Source: Collinsella aerofaciens
Lineage (GTDB): Bacteria; Actinomycetota; Coriobacteriia; Coriobacteriales; Coriobacteriaceae
DNA length: 64,000 bases
NCBI RefSeq assembly: GCF_005845035.1
Contig: NZ_SPFO01000008.1
Location: 23,372 to 87,371 of the forward strand
Direction of reading: 5' to 3'
Position 1 is the stretch's first letter. Every line of letters begins with the position of its first letter. Below, in pieces: positions 50,387-62,005 of this stretch. A program made the position numbers and the translations under genes. The notes below the pieces were generated by a model. The model saw only the letters and a program-made list of their open reading frames with translations. It was not told the origin of the DNA and did not search any database.

Positions 50387-51130
50387 ATGCAGACGGTCTA
50401 TCGGGTATACGAGGGAACGCGCGAGCCGCATCGGCTTGCCGTCGAGCGCACGGCCGAGGTGCTCGGCCGCGGCGGCCTGGCCTTGATTCCGACCGAGACC
50501 GTCTACGGTGTTGCCGTGGCAGTCAACGCCTTCTCGGACGCCGTGCCCCAAGATACAAGCGAATTCCCATCGTGGCCGCGCGATCCGCAGGCTGCCGTCA
50601 ATGGCGCCGCAGTTCCTGCGCTCGGCACCGGCTATCGCCGTATCTTCACTCTCAAGCAACGTGAGCTCACGCAAACCGTCGCTTGGCTGGTCGATGGCGT
50701 CGAAGCACTCGACCGCTATGGCGTGGATATCCCGGAAGATGCCCGCGTACTCGCGCGACGATGCTGGCCGGGAGCCCTGACTATCGTGGTCAAGGCAGCC
50801 CCCTGCGTGCCGACCTTTATGCGCGCTGCCGACGACACCGTGGCCCTGCGCGCTTCGGCCTCTCCCGTGGTCCAAGCGCTCATCCGCGCCTGCGGCAGTC
50901 CCCTTGCCTGCACGAGCGCCAACACGCACGGCGCGCCTTCGCCGGCAAGCTTTGCCGCCGTCGAGGGTCGCATCCTGGAGGGGGTCGATGTTGCCGTCGA
51001 CGCCGGTGAGACCCCGTGTCGCGACGCCTCGACCATCGTGTCGTTCCAGCACGGCGGGCTCCAGATCCTGCGCCAAGGCGCACTTCCCGCATCAGAGATC
51101 GAGCGGGTCCTGTCCGACCCGATGCAATAG
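50387..51130 (+). CDS. tsaC: Threonylcarbamoyl-AMP synthase (TsaC/Sua5 family)
   Basis: Makes threonylcarbamoyl-AMP for the t6A modification of tRNA. The YrdC-type domain shows LIPTETVYGVAVAV, RRCWPGALTIVV, VALRASASPVVQALI and CTSANTHGAPSP, the family's substrate motifs. Length 247 residues; a roughly 35-residue insertion lies between the first strand motif and IFTLKQRE (residues about 50-85). An AAGGGG lies about 11 bases before the ATG. It follows prmC in many genomes; here the toxin-antitoxin pair intervenes. Confidence 0.88.
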   Translation: MQTVYRVYEGTREPHRLAVERTAEVLGRGGLALIPTETVYGVAVAVNAFSDAVPQDTSEFPSWPRDPQAAVNGAAVPALGTGYRRIFTLKQRELTQTVAWLVDGVEALDRYGVDIPEDARVLARRCWPGALTIVVKAAPCVPTFMRAADDTVALRASASPVVQALIRACGSPLACTSANTHGAPSPASFAAVEGRILEGVDVAVDAGETPCRDASTIVSFQHGGLQILRQGALPASEIERVLSDPMQ

Positions 51131-51143
51131 AAGGGTGTAAGCG

Positions 51144-52685
51144 ATGTCTTTGAATCTGGGCAGCCTGGGCATGGAAGATGCCTCGTTTAACTTTGGCGGT
51201 TCCTACATCATGGCGCTCGACTGCGGCACTACCTCGGTACTCGCGGCCATTGTCGACGAATACGGCTGCATCGTTGCCCAGGCGCGTCGTAGCGTCAAAA
51301 CCAGCTTCCCGCGCCCCGGCTGGGTGGAGCAGGATCCCACGGAGGTGCTTGCCAGCCAGATCGGCGTGATGATGGAGGTTCAGTTTAAGAGCGGTATCCA
51401 TTCCGACCGCATCGCCGCCATCGGCATCTCCAACCAGCGCGAGACCACGGTGGTCTGGGACCGCGTGAGCGGCCAGCCCATCTATAACGCCATCGTATGG
51501 CAGTGCCGTCGTACCGCGCCGGCGATCGACGCGTTGGTTGAACAGGGTTGCGAGGAGCTGGTGCGCTCCCGCACGGGACTTACGCTTGACCCGTATTTCT
51601 CGGCCTCCAAGGTGCAGTGGATTCTCGACAACGTCGACGGCGCACGCGAGAGCGCGGCGGCGGGCGACCTCATGTTTGGCACCATCGACACCTGGCTCAT
51701 CTACAACCTCACCGGCGGCCAGGTCTTTGCCACCGACTACACCAATGCCAGCCGCACGGCACTCTTTAATATCCATACGCTCGATTGGGACGACGACCTG
51801 CTGGCGCTCTTTGACGTTCCACGTTCCATGATGCCCGAGGTTCGCTGGAGCTCGGGCGACTACGGCCGCGTCGCGAGCGACATCATGACCAACATGCCGC
51901 CCATCATGGGTGTGGCGGGCGACCAGCAGGCATCGCTGTTCGGTCACTGCTGTTTCCGTCCCGGCCAGACCAAAAACACCTATGGCACGGGCTGCTTTAT
52001 GCTCATGAACACCGGCGACGAGATCGTCGAATCCAAGAATGGCCTGGTCTCCACCATCGGTATCGCTGCGGACGGCAAAGTCAGCTATGCGCTCGAGGGC
52101 TCTATTTTTGCCGCCGGCTCAACGATGAACTGGCTTCGCAACAACATGGGCATCATCTCGAGCGTGAGCGAGTCGGCACAACTCGCCGCTTCGATTAGCG
52201 ACAACGAGGGCTGCTACTTCGTTCCCGCCTTTGCGGGTTTGGGTGCTCCCTGGTGGGACCCGCATGCCCGCGGTATTGTGTGCGGTCTGACCGGCGCCTC
52301 GAGCCGTGCGACCATCGTACGTGCCGCCTGCGAATCCATGGCATATCAGAGCTACGACGTGCTGCGCGCCATGGAGCAGGACGTGGGGCTTTCGATTGAG
52401 CGCCTGTCCGTCGATGGCGGTGCCTCGCGCAACGAGTTCATCATGCAATTCCAGGCCGACCTGCTGGATATCCCCGTGCTGCAATGCGAGACGGTGGAGA
52501 CCACGGCAATCGGTGCCGCGTACTTGGCGGGTCTTGCCGTCGGCTATTGGGAAGACCTGGAGGAGCTGGAGCAAAATGCCCAGATCGTTAGGACCTTCCT
52601 TCCCCACATGTCCGCCGAGCGCCGCGAGCAAAACCTTGCGGGCTGGCGTGATGCAGTCAGGCGCTCGCTCAGCACCGCACAGTAG
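51144..52685 (+). CDS. glpK: Glycerol kinase
   Basis: FGGY-family kinase of 513 residues that makes glycerol-3-phosphate. The N-terminal phosphate motif is MALDCGTTSVLAAIVDE, followed by GWVEQDPTEV, the glycerol-site NQRETTVVWD and IVWQCRRT, and the C-terminal signature VDGGASRNEFIMQFQADLL with AIGAAYLAGLAVGYW. About 20 residues precede the normal start of the family; an internal ATG (MEDASF) at residue 10 is an alternative. It lies 14 bases after tsaC. No glycerol facilitator or glycerol-3-phosphate dehydrogenase lies nearby. Confidence 0.94.
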   Translation: MSLNLGSLGMEDASFNFGGSYIMALDCGTTSVLAAIVDEYGCIVAQARRSVKTSFPRPGWVEQDPTEVLASQIGVMMEVQFKSGIHSDRIAAIGISNQRETTVVWDRVSGQPIYNAIVWQCRRTAPAIDALVEQGCEELVRSRTGLTLDPYFSASKVQWILDNVDGARESAAAGDLMFGTIDTWLIYNLTGGQVFATDYTNASRTALFNIHTLDWDDDLLALFDVPRSMMPEVRWSSGDYGRVASDIMTNMPPIMGVAGDQQASLFGHCCFRPGQTKNTYGTGCFMLMNTGDEIVESKNGLVSTIGIAADGKVSYALEGSIFAAGSTMNWLRNNMGIISSVSESAQLAASISDNEGCYFVPAFAGLGAPWWDPHARGIVCGLTGASSRATIVRAACESMAYQSYDVLRAMEQDVGLSIERLSVDGGASRNEFIMQFQADLLDIPVLQCETVETTAIGAAYLAGLAVGYWEDLEELEQNAQIVRTFLPHMSAERREQNLAGWRDAVRRSLSTAQ

Positions 52686-52808
52686 GGCTGCGATGGGCTG
52701 CTCGATACAACAAACCGCTAAACTAATGCATGGCGTGCGGCGGCAACATTGCTGCACGCCTTGTCAGCAAGGCCGTTTTGCGGCCGCAACGAAAGGGGCA
52801 ATCAATTC

Positions 52809-53456
52809 ATGACCGTCACCTACGATGCGTCCCGTGTGACGCTTGTCGATCACCCGCTCGTCCAGCACAAGCTGTCGATCCTGCGCGACAAAAACACCGG
52901 CACCAACCAGTTCCGTCAGCTCGTGCGCGAACTCGCACTTTTTGACGGCTACGAGGCCATGCGCGACCTGCCTATGGAAGACGTCGAGGTCGAGACCCCC
53001 ATCACTACCGCCACGTTCAAACAGCTCGCCGGCAAGAAACTCGCCATCGTGCCCATCCTGCGTGCGGGCCTTGGCATGGTCGACGGCATCCTCGACCTGG
53101 TGCCCTCCGCTCGCGTGGGCCACATCGGCATGGAGCGCGACGAGGTCACCCACGAGCCGCACGAGTATTACTGCAAGATGCCCAAGGATATCGACCAGCG
53201 CATCTGCCTGGTCGTCGACCCCATGCTCGCCACGGGCGGTTCGGCCGAGATGGCCATTAGCTACCTGCGCGAGCGCGGTGTCAAGGACATCCGCATGCTG
53301 TGCATCGTCGCGGCCCCCGAGGGCCTCAAGTCGCTGACTGAGAAGGACCCTGATGTGCATATCTATACCTGCGCCATCGACGACCATCTCAACGAGGCTG
53401 CCTACATCGTTCCCGGCCTGGGCGACGCCGGCGACCGCATCTACGGCACGCTCTAG
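52809..53456 (+). CDS. upp: Uracil phosphoribosyltransferase
   Basis: Salvage enzyme converting uracil and PRPP to UMP, 215 residues. The PRPP-binding loop is [39 protein letters not shown] and the C-terminal uracil site [16 protein letters not shown] are conserved. The ATG follows AAAGGGG; upstream codons lack a signal. The leader has GC-rich hairpins (GGCGTGC / GCACGCC at 52735-52760) that could be an attenuator. Its place just before the ATP synthase operon is common in Gram-positive bacteria. Confidence 0.95.
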   Translation: MTVTYDASRVTLVDHPLVQHKLSILRDKNTGTNQFRQLVRELALFDGYEAMRDLPMEDVEVETPITTATFKQLAGKKLAIVPILRAGLGMVDGILDLVPSARVGHIGMERDEVTHEPHEYYCKMPKDIDQRICLVVDPMLATGGSAEMAISYLRERGVKDIRMLCIVAAPEGLKSLTEKDPDVHIYTCAIDDHLNEAAYIVPGLGDAGDRIYGTL

Positions 53457-53498
53457 TCGCTGGGCTAAGATGGCCGCGGCTGCAAATACGAAGAAACG

Positions 53499-53533
53499 GT
53501 GCGCGCGGACGAACAAAAGGCGACCGCGCGCAC
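53499..53533 (+). terminator. Hairpin between upp and the atp operon
   Basis: GTGCGCGCGG / CCGCGCGCAC stem with a 15-base loop; a T tract is lacking, so efficiency is uncertain. Confidence 0.4.
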
Positions 53534-53648
53534 TCCTGTTAACGGACGTTTTGCCCTGCAGGGTTCGAGAAAAACGTATTACCGTACCTGCGGCATAAAG
53601 AAGGTCTTAAGAAAACGAACAGGTGCGTATTAACCGATGCTTTTTCGG

Positions 53649-53676
53649 TTGTACTTTAGCGATTGGCTCGTACAAT
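53649..53676 (+). promoter_or_regulatory. Candidate atp operon promoter
   Basis: TTGTAC and TACAAT spaced by 16 bases, about 60 bases before the atpI-like start. Confidence 0.45.
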
Positions 53677-53737
53677 AGTCACCAATGTTTGGCGGGAACT
53701 GTTCTGTGAAGCGTTAAAAAGGAAAGTGAGGACGCCA

Positions 53738-54049
53738 GTGTTTCAGATAGCCGATCTGCTCGCTATCGTTGCAGGCGCCATCGCGGGCGCAATTGCCTTC
53801 CTTCCCTTTGTCTTTACGCTCAAGCCGGTTCTTGACGATAAACAGAATGCGGACATGCTCAAGGGTATGGTGAGTCTGGCGGTCTCGGCAATCGCCCTGC
53901 TCGTCTTTACCTTGGTTGTGTTTGTGTTGTTCGGAGAGGCATTTCGCATGTTCCTCCTGGGCGAGGCGATCGGCTTCGTGGCCTTTATGGCCGCCTGCAC
54001 GGTTCGCGTCGCCAAGGCGCTGCGAGATCCTCATGAGGTCGAAAGGTAA
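53738..54049 (+). CDS. atpI: AtpI-like membrane protein
   Basis: 103-residue hydrophobic protein with about three helices (IVAGAIAGAIAFLPFVF; LAVSAIALLVFTLVVFVLF; AIGFVAFMAACTVRVA). Its size and position at the head of the ATP synthase operon match AtpI/AtpZ-type assembly factors, which help form the c ring or supply magnesium. Sequence similarity to known AtpI is weak. The GTG start is chosen because GTGAGG precedes it by a normal distance; upstream in-frame codons overlap the promoter. It ends three bases before atpB. Confidence 0.65.
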   Translation: MFQIADLLAIVAGAIAGAIAFLPFVFTLKPVLDDKQNADMLKGMVSLAVSAIALLVFTLVVFVLFGEAFRMFLLGEAIGFVAFMAACTVRVAKALRDPHEVER

Positions 54050-54052
54050 GTC

Positions 54053-54856
54053 GTGGAAATTTTTGAAAAGCTGCCTGATGAGATTAATCATCTGGTCAGC
54101 GAGTTCAGCTCCACCCCTGTCGTGGGCGATCTGAGCTGCGGCATCACGCAGTACTCGTTTTGGCTGATCGTCTCCACGATCGTGCTCCTGATCGTCCTGG
54201 CCGTGTTCAAGAAGAAGCAGACCCTGGTTCCCAAGGGCTTCTTCGTCAACGGTTTCGAGTACATCATCGAGTACGTCGAGAACGATATCGGCAAGGGCGT
54301 CGTGGGTGAGAACTGGAAGAAGCACTTCCCGTTCCTGTGCTCGCTTTTCCTGTTCATCCTGATCAACAACATGATCGGCCTGATCCCGGGAATGAAGCCC
54401 GGCACCGGCGCAATCGGCTCCACCGCCGCGCTCGCCATCTTCGCCTTTGTGTACTTCATCTACTACGGATGCAAGGCTCACGGCGTGATCGGCTACATCA
54501 AGAGCCTCGCCCCGCAGGGCGTGAGCTTCCCGATGAACGTGCTCGTGTGGGTCGTCGAGCTTTTCTCGACCTTCCTGCGCCTCATCACGCTCGCCGTCCG
54601 TCTGTTCTGCAACATGTTCGCAGGACACGTGGTCATGGGCTCGTTCGCCATCATGGCGAGCATGTTCATGCAGCCGCTGCTTCAGCAGGTTTCCGCGGCC
54701 CACGCCGTCGGCGCCCTGCCTTCGCTAGCCTGGCTTGCCATCCTCATCCTGATCTATGCGATCGAGCTTGTGGTCGGCGCCATCCAGGCTTACGTCTTCA
54801 CGGTCCTTACCGCCGTGTATGTCTCCGAGGCAGAGGAGGTCGCGGAGGAGGAGTAG
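54053..54856 (+). CDS. atpB: ATP synthase subunit a
   Basis: Membrane subunit of the Fo proton channel, 267 residues with five to six helices. The essential arginine lies in LITLAVRLFCNMFAGHVVM, and LINNMIGLIPG and the C-terminal IYAIELVVGAIQAYVFTVLTAVY (part: ELVVGAIQAYVFT) are conserved. GTG start with AAAGG upstream, three bases after the atpI-like stop. Works with the c ring encoded next. Confidence 0.95.
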   Translation: MEIFEKLPDEINHLVSEFSSTPVVGDLSCGITQYSFWLIVSTIVLLIVLAVFKKKQTLVPKGFFVNGFEYIIEYVENDIGKGVVGENWKKHFPFLCSLFLFILINNMIGLIPGMKPGTGAIGSTAALAIFAFVYFIYYGCKAHGVIGYIKSLAPQGVSFPMNVLVWVVELFSTFLRLITLAVRLFCNMFAGHVVMGSFAIMASMFMQPLLQQVSAAHAVGALPSLAWLAILILIYAIELVVGAIQAYVFTVLTAVYVSEAEEVAEEE

Positions 54857-54980
54857 TCTTCCGTTCGCGCCTTAAAGGTAAGGTAATTCGTTAAACCGCC
54901 GGTGCCCGTACCCATGGAGCCCGGCAGTTATAAAAAGGTTATCCTGCGTGAAATAAGACACGCACGACAAAGGAGGAATC

Positions 54981-55175
54981 GTGGGAGTTATCGGTTACGG
55001 TCTCGGTGTTATCGGCGCTGGTCTTGCTATCGGCCTGTCTGCTCTGGGTGCTACGGGTGCTATGGCCCGTCAGCCTGAGGTCCAGGGCCGCGTGTTCACC
55101 GTCTTCATCATGGGCTCCGCCTTCGGCGAGGCTCTGGCTCTGATCGGCTTCGTTGTCGCGCTGATCGTTAAATAG
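54981..55175 (+). CDS. atpE: ATP synthase subunit c (short)
   Basis: Proteolipid of the rotor ring, 64 residues, shorter than the usual 70-85. The first helix has GVIGAGLAIGLSALGATGAM, the loop ARQPE is conserved, and the proton-binding carboxylate is Glu50 in GSAFGEALALIGF. The residue after it is Ala, and the first helix lacks a glutamine, so a proton rather than sodium ring is likely. GTG start with a strong AAAGGAGG. The reduced N-terminus begins almost within the first helix. Confidence 0.93.
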   Translation: MGVIGYGLGVIGAGLAIGLSALGATGAMARQPEVQGRVFTVFIMGSAFGEALALIGFVVALIVK

Positions 55176-55190
55176 CACGGAGCGTCAAGT

Positions 55191-55793
55191 ATGAATCTTT
55201 CATCCCAGAAGAGCGCGATCGCACTCTCCGCGTCCGCGGCCGCGCTGCTCATGCCGGTTTCCGCGTTCGCCGAGGACGGCGCTGCCGGTGCGGACATCCT
55301 CATCCCTAAGATGGCGGAGTTCATCCCGGCGCTTATCGCCTTCCTGATTATCTGGATCGTGCTGGCCAAGGTCGCCCTGCCGGGCATCATGAAGACCATG
55401 GAGGAGCGCGGCAAGAAGATCGAGGAGAGCCTCGACGAGGCCGAGAAGACCAAGCAGGAGGCTATCGCCAAGCGCGCTGAGTCCGACTCGATCGTCACCG
55501 ACGCCCGTCGTCAGGCTGCCGACATTGTTCTCGAGGCCCGTAAGGACGCCGAGTCCGAGCGCGCCCGTATCATCGAGGCTGCTCACAAGGAGGCCGAGGA
55601 GATCATCGCCAAGGCCCATACGACCGTCGAGGACGAGCGCAAGTCCATCTACGCCGGTGCCGCGAACTCCATCGCCGACCTGTCCGTTGCCGTCGCCACC
55701 AAGATCGTGGGCGAGGCACTCGAGAACGAGGCCGAGCAGAAGAAGCTCATCGAGCGCTACATCCAGGAAGCAGGTAGCCTGAATGCCGACTAG
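55191..55793 (+). CDS. atpF: ATP synthase subunit b with signal-peptide-like N-terminus
   Basis: Peripheral stalk subunit, 200 residues. A membrane anchor (FIPALIAFLIIWIVLAKVALP, residues 43-63) is followed by a long charged coiled coil. Unusually, the first 27 residues look like a Sec signal peptide (SASAAALLMPVSAFA/ED), which the usual ~165-residue protein lacks. Removal would leave the normal N-terminus outside the cell. Start follows the c-subunit stop by 15 bases. It overlaps the delta-subunit gene by 11 bases. Confidence 0.92.
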   Translation: MNLSSQKSAIALSASAAALLMPVSAFAEDGAAGADILIPKMAEFIPALIAFLIIWIVLAKVALPGIMKTMEERGKKIEESLDEAEKTKQEAIAKRAESDSIVTDARRQAADIVLEARKDAESERARIIEAAHKEAEEIIAKAHTTVEDERKSIYAGAANSIADLSVAVATKIVGEALENEAEQKKLIERYIQEAGSLNAD

Positions 55794-56259
55794 CCGCTAT
55801 CAGGACAAAGTGCTCGAGACCTACGCGCGCTCCCTTCTGGAAGCCGCCAAGGCCGAGAACCATGTGTTCGAGGACCTCGAGATGATCGAGCGCTTGGCTT
55901 CTGCCAACCCCGAGATCATCGCCGTGCTCGACACCATGTCCAAGCGCGACCAGCTCGACCTTCTTCCCAAGGTGGCAGCTGCCTTTAAGTATGTTGCCGA
56001 GGAAGACGAGGATGTAGTGGGCGTGACCGTCACCACGGCGATCCCGCTCGACGACGAGCTGCGTCAAACCATCACTAAGAAATGCGAGCAGGACTTCGGC
56101 CGCAAAGTATTCCTTATCGAGCAGGTCGACCCGTCTATCGTGGGCGGCCTGGTGCTCGAGGCCCGCGGCGAGCGTCGTGACATTACCGTCAAGACGCAGC
56201 TGCGCATCGCGCAGGAGACCCTCGCAAACTCTGCTAATTCGTACGGAGGTGAAGCCTAA
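55783..56259 (+). CDS. atpH: ATP synthase delta subunit
   Basis: Part of the peripheral stalk that holds F1 to subunit b, 158 residues, somewhat shorter than the usual ~175. The N-terminal helix bundle ([17 protein letters not shown]) and the C-terminal [26 protein letters not shown] (part: [15 protein letters not shown]) are conserved. The start lies within the end of atpF and the stop overlaps the atpA start by one base, giving tight translational coupling. Confidence 0.93.
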   Translation: MPTSRYQDKVLETYARSLLEAAKAENHVFEDLEMIERLASANPEIIAVLDTMSKRDQLDLLPKVAAAFKYVAEEDEDVVGVTVTTAIPLDDELRQTITKKCEQDFGRKVFLIEQVDPSIVGGLVLEARGERRDITVKTQLRIAQETLANSANSYGGEA

Positions 56260-57857
56260 TGTCCGAAACCCTCAATGCCCAGGATATCGCCAAGAAACTG
56301 CAGGAGCAGCTCACGAGCCTCTCCGCGACGGTCGATACGCATGAGGTTTCAACGGTCGACGAGGTAGGCGACGGCATCGCGCGCGTCTCCGGCCTCAAGA
56401 GCGCCATGGCAGGCGAGCTTCTGGAGTTCAAGAGCTCCGATACCGGTGAGACCGTCTTCGGCCTTGCCCAGAACCTTGACCGTGACGAGGTCGGTGCCGT
56501 TCTGTTTGGTGCCGTCGACTCCATCAAGGAAGGCGACGAGTGCCGCACCACTGGCCGCATTATGGATATCCCTGTGAGCCGCGCCATGCTCGGCCGCGTC
56601 GTCAATCCGCTCGGCCAGCCCATCGACGGCCTGGGCGACATCGTCGCCACGCACCGTCGTCCCATTGAGTTCAAGGCCCCCGGCGTCATCGACCGTACCC
56701 CGGTGTGCGAGCCGGTTCAGACCGGCCTGTTGGCCATCGACTCCATGGTGCCTATTGGTCGCGGTCAGCGAGAGCTCATCATCGGCGACCGTAAGACCGG
56801 TAAGACCGCCATTGCCATCGACGCTATCCTCAACCAGCGCGGCAAGGGCATGGTCTGCATCTATGTCGCCATCGGCCAGAAGGCCTCCACGGTTGCCAAC
56901 ATCCGCGAGACCCTCGCTCAGCACGGCGCGCTCGACTACACCATCATCGTTTCGGCCACCGCTGCCGATTCCGCCCCTATGCAGTACATCGCGCCTATGG
57001 CCGGTGCCGCTATCGGCGAGTTCTTCATGTACAACGGCGAGGACGGCAAGCCCGCCAGCGAGACCAACCCCGGTGGCCACGTGCTCGTCATCTACGATGA
57101 CCTGTCCAAGCAGGCCGTGGCCTACCGTCAGATGTCGCTGACGCTGCATCGTCCGCCCGGACGCGAGGCCTATCCTGGCGACATCTTCTACCTGCACTCT
57201 CGCTTGCTCGAGCGTGCAGTCAAGATGTCCAAGAAGAACGGTTACGGCTCCATGACGGCTCTGCCGATCATCGAGACCCAGGACGGCGACGTCTCGGCCT
57301 ACATTCCGACCAACGTCATTTCCATTACCGATGGTCAGATCTACCTGCAGTCCGAGCTCTTCTTCCAGGGCCAGCGCCCGGCAGTCGACGTGGGCATTTC
57401 CGTGTCCCGCGTCGGTGGCGACGCGCAGACCAAGGCTATGAAGCAGGTCGCCGGCAACCTCCGTCTGGACCTCGCTTCGTACCAGGAGCTCGCCGGCTTT
57501 ACGCAGTTCGGCTCCGACCTCGACGAGGCTACTCAGAAGCAGCTGACCCATGGTGCCCGCATGACCGAGCTCCTGAAGCAGCCGCGCTACAAGCCGTTTG
57601 AGGTTGGCGAGCAGATCGTTACGCTGTTCGCTGGCAACGAGGGCTTCCTGGATGACCTGGAGATCGCCGACGTGCTGCCTTTCCGTGCCGAGCTCATCGA
57701 GTACATGGACAATGGCTTTGGCTCGCTGCTCGACAAGGTTCGCGCCAAGAAGATCGATGATGACACCAAGGCTGAGCTCTTGCGCGTCATCGGTGACTTC
57801 AAGCAGCAGTTCATGGCCAAGCACCATTCGGATGTTTCTGGATCAGAGGAGAACTAA
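56259..57857 (+). CDS. atpA: ATP synthase alpha subunit
   Basis: Non-catalytic nucleotide-binding subunit of F1, 532 residues. P-loop [15 protein letters not shown], the arginine finger region [20 protein letters not shown] and [21 protein letters not shown] (part: [15 protein letters not shown]) are intact. Start overlaps the delta-gene stop; GGAGG precedes by nine bases. The 20-residue C-terminal tail ([12 protein letters not shown]) is a little longer than usual. Confidence 0.97.
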   Translation: MSETLNAQDIAKKLQEQLTSLSATVDTHEVSTVDEVGDGIARVSGLKSAMAGELLEFKSSDTGETVFGLAQNLDRDEVGAVLFGAVDSIKEGDECRTTGRIMDIPVSRAMLGRVVNPLGQPIDGLGDIVATHRRPIEFKAPGVIDRTPVCEPVQTGLLAIDSMVPIGRGQRELIIGDRKTGKTAIAIDAILNQRGKGMVCIYVAIGQKASTVANIRETLAQHGALDYTIIVSATAADSAPMQYIAPMAGAAIGEFFMYNGEDGKPASETNPGGHVLVIYDDLSKQAVAYRQMSLTLHRPPGREAYPGDIFYLHSRLLERAVKMSKKNGYGSMTALPIIETQDGDVSAYIPTNVISITDGQIYLQSELFFQGQRPAVDVGISVSRVGGDAQTKAMKQVAGNLRLDLASYQELAGFTQFGSDLDEATQKQLTHGARMTELLKQPRYKPFEVGEQIVTLFAGNEGFLDDLEIADVLPFRAELIEYMDNGFGSLLDKVRAKKIDDDTKAELLRVIGDFKQQFMAKHHSDVSGSEEN

Positions 57858-57862
57858 GCCCC

Positions 57863-60225
<2,363 letters not shown>

Positions 60226-60228
60226 GTT

Positions 60229-60621
60229 ATGCGTATCCGCATCGTGTGCCCCGTGAGCTGCGCCTATGAGGGCGACGCTGCGTTTGTGTCGATTCCGTCC
60301 ACGGATGGCGAGTTTGGCGTTCTGCCTGCTCACTCCAGCGAGATCTGCACGATCGACCGCGGTTACGTTCGCGTTTCCGATAAGGCCATGGGCACTGTCG
60401 ACCACACGTTTGCCGTGGCCGGCGGCTATGCCCAGGTTGCGGACGATGTCGTGACCGTTCTCGCCGAGCGCGCTTGCGATTTAGCGACCGTCGATGCCGA
60501 CAAGCTTAAAGCTGATATTCAAGGTTTTGAAGAGAAGCTGGGTAATTTGTCGGAGGATGATGCACGCCGCGCCTACCTCTATAATGAAATCGCATGGTGT
60601 AAGCTCAAGCTTGCCCAATAG
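60229..60621 (+). CDS. atpC: ATP synthase epsilon subunit
   Basis: Rotor subunit and intrinsic inhibitor, 130 residues. Beta-sandwich motifs GEFGVLPAHSSEICTI and GYAQVADDVVTVLAERA are conserved and a C-terminal helical hairpin follows. It starts three bases after atpD and is the last gene of the operon; a strong terminator follows. Confidence 0.94.
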   Translation: MRIRIVCPVSCAYEGDAAFVSIPSTDGEFGVLPAHSSEICTIDRGYVRVSDKAMGTVDHTFAVAGGYAQVADDVVTVLAERACDLATVDADKLKADIQGFEEKLGNLSEDDARRAYLYNEIAWCKLKLAQ

Positions 60622-60656
60622 TCAAACGATTTAGCGTTCGACCATTTGCGAACACA

Positions 60657-60696
60657 TCATGCCCGGGATGGCCCAGCCACCCCGGGCATGCTTTTT
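60657..60696 (+). terminator. Terminator of the atp operon
   Basis: CATGCCCGGG / CCCGGGCATG stem followed by CTTTTT, ending 14 bases before the murA start. The murA gene must either be read through or have its promoter inside this region. Confidence 0.85.
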
Positions 60697-60709
60697 GAAA
60701 GGGTAGACC

Positions 60710-61993
60710 TTGGATATTATCCGCGTTGAGGGTGGCCACGCCATCGGAGGCTCCGTGCCCGTCTCGGGTGCCAAGAACTCCGCACTCAAACTCATGGCGG
60801 CAACGCTTCTGGCGCCGGGCAAGACGACGCTGCAGAACGTGCCCGATATTTCCGATGTCCACGTGATGGGCAAGGTGCTCAAGGGCATGGGCGCTACGAT
60901 CGATGTTCTCGACGAGCACACGCTCGAGATTGATACCTCTCAGGTCGATTCTTGGGAGGCCCCCTACGAGCTCGTTGCCAAGATGCGCGCTTCCACCGCC
61001 GTCATGGGACCCCTGCTGGGCCGCTTCCATCGCGCCAAAATTGCCATGCCGGGCGGCTGCAACCTGGGTGCTCGCAAGATCGATATGCACATTCTTGGTC
61101 TTGAGGCCCTGGGCGTTGAGTTCGATACCGCCCACGGTTACATCAACGCTAATGCGCCCCAAGGTCTGCGCGGTACCACCGTCACGCTCGAGTTCGCCAG
61201 CGTCGGTGCGACCGAGAACCTCATCATGGCCTCTGTGCGCGCACAGGGCACCACGGTTATCGACAATGCCGCCCGCGAGCCCGAGATCGTCGATCTCGCT
61301 AACATGCTCAACGAGATGGGCGCCAAGATTGTTGGCGCCGGTACGCCCGTCGTGACCATCGAGGGCGTGGAAGAGCTCCATCCCGTTACCCATCGCGTGG
61401 TGGGCGACCGCATCGAGGCCGGTACCTTTATCGTTGCCGGTGCGTTGATGGCCGACGATCGCGGTGTCGATGTCACGGGCTTTTGCCCCATTCACTTGGG
61501 CATGGTGCTCAAGAAGATGGAGCTCATGGGTATCGATTGCGAGCGTACCGACGACGGCGTTCACGTGAATCGTGCCGAGCGTATCAAGCCGGTCGACATC
61601 CAGACGCTTCCGTTCCCCGGCTTCCCGACGGACATGCAGGCACAGATTATGGTACTCTCCGCCCTTGCCGACGGCAGTTCCGTTATTACCGAAAACATCT
61701 TCGAGAATCGCTTTATGTTTGCCTCTGAGCTGGTGCGCATGGGTGCCGACATTCGTATCGAGAGCCATCATGCCATGATTCATGGCGTCAAGGGCTTCTC
61801 GGGTGCACAGGTTACCTCGCCCGATCTGCGCGGCGGAGCGGCCCTCGTCGTAGCGGGCTTGATCGCCGACGGGACGACCGAGGTTTCGGCTATCCATCAC
61901 ATCAAGCGCGGCTACGAGCAGTTTGTCGAAAAGCTGCAGGCGCTTGGCGCGCATGTCGAGCATGCTACCGTCCCCGATCCCGTCATCTACTAA
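60710..61993 (+). CDS. murA: UDP-N-acetylglucosamine 1-carboxyvinyltransferase
   Basis: First committed enzyme of peptidoglycan synthesis, 427 residues, adds enolpyruvate to UDP-GlcNAc. Two inside-out alpha/beta domains; [18 protein letters not shown] near the start and the catalytic loop [15 protein letters not shown] with Cys117, the fosfomycin target, so the enzyme should be fosfomycin-sensitive. The TTG start has AAAGGG upstream. MurA after the atp operon is common in Gram-positives. Confidence 0.96.
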   Translation: MDIIRVEGGHAIGGSVPVSGAKNSALKLMAATLLAPGKTTLQNVPDISDVHVMGKVLKGMGATIDVLDEHTLEIDTSQVDSWEAPYELVAKMRASTAVMGPLLGRFHRAKIAMPGGCNLGARKIDMHILGLEALGVEFDTAHGYINANAPQGLRGTTVTLEFASVGATENLIMASVRAQGTTVIDNAAREPEIVDLANMLNEMGAKIVGAGTPVVTIEGVEELHPVTHRVVGDRIEAGTFIVAGALMADDRGVDVTGFCPIHLGMVLKKMELMGIDCERTDDGVHVNRAERIKPVDIQTLPFPGFPTDMQAQIMVLSALADGSSVITENIFENRFMFASELVRMGADIRIESHHAMIHGVKGFSGAQVTSPDLRGGAALVVAGLIADGTTEVSAIHHIKRGYEQFVEKLQALGAHVEHATVPDPVIY

Positions 61994-62005
61994 TACAGGT
62001 TGCCT

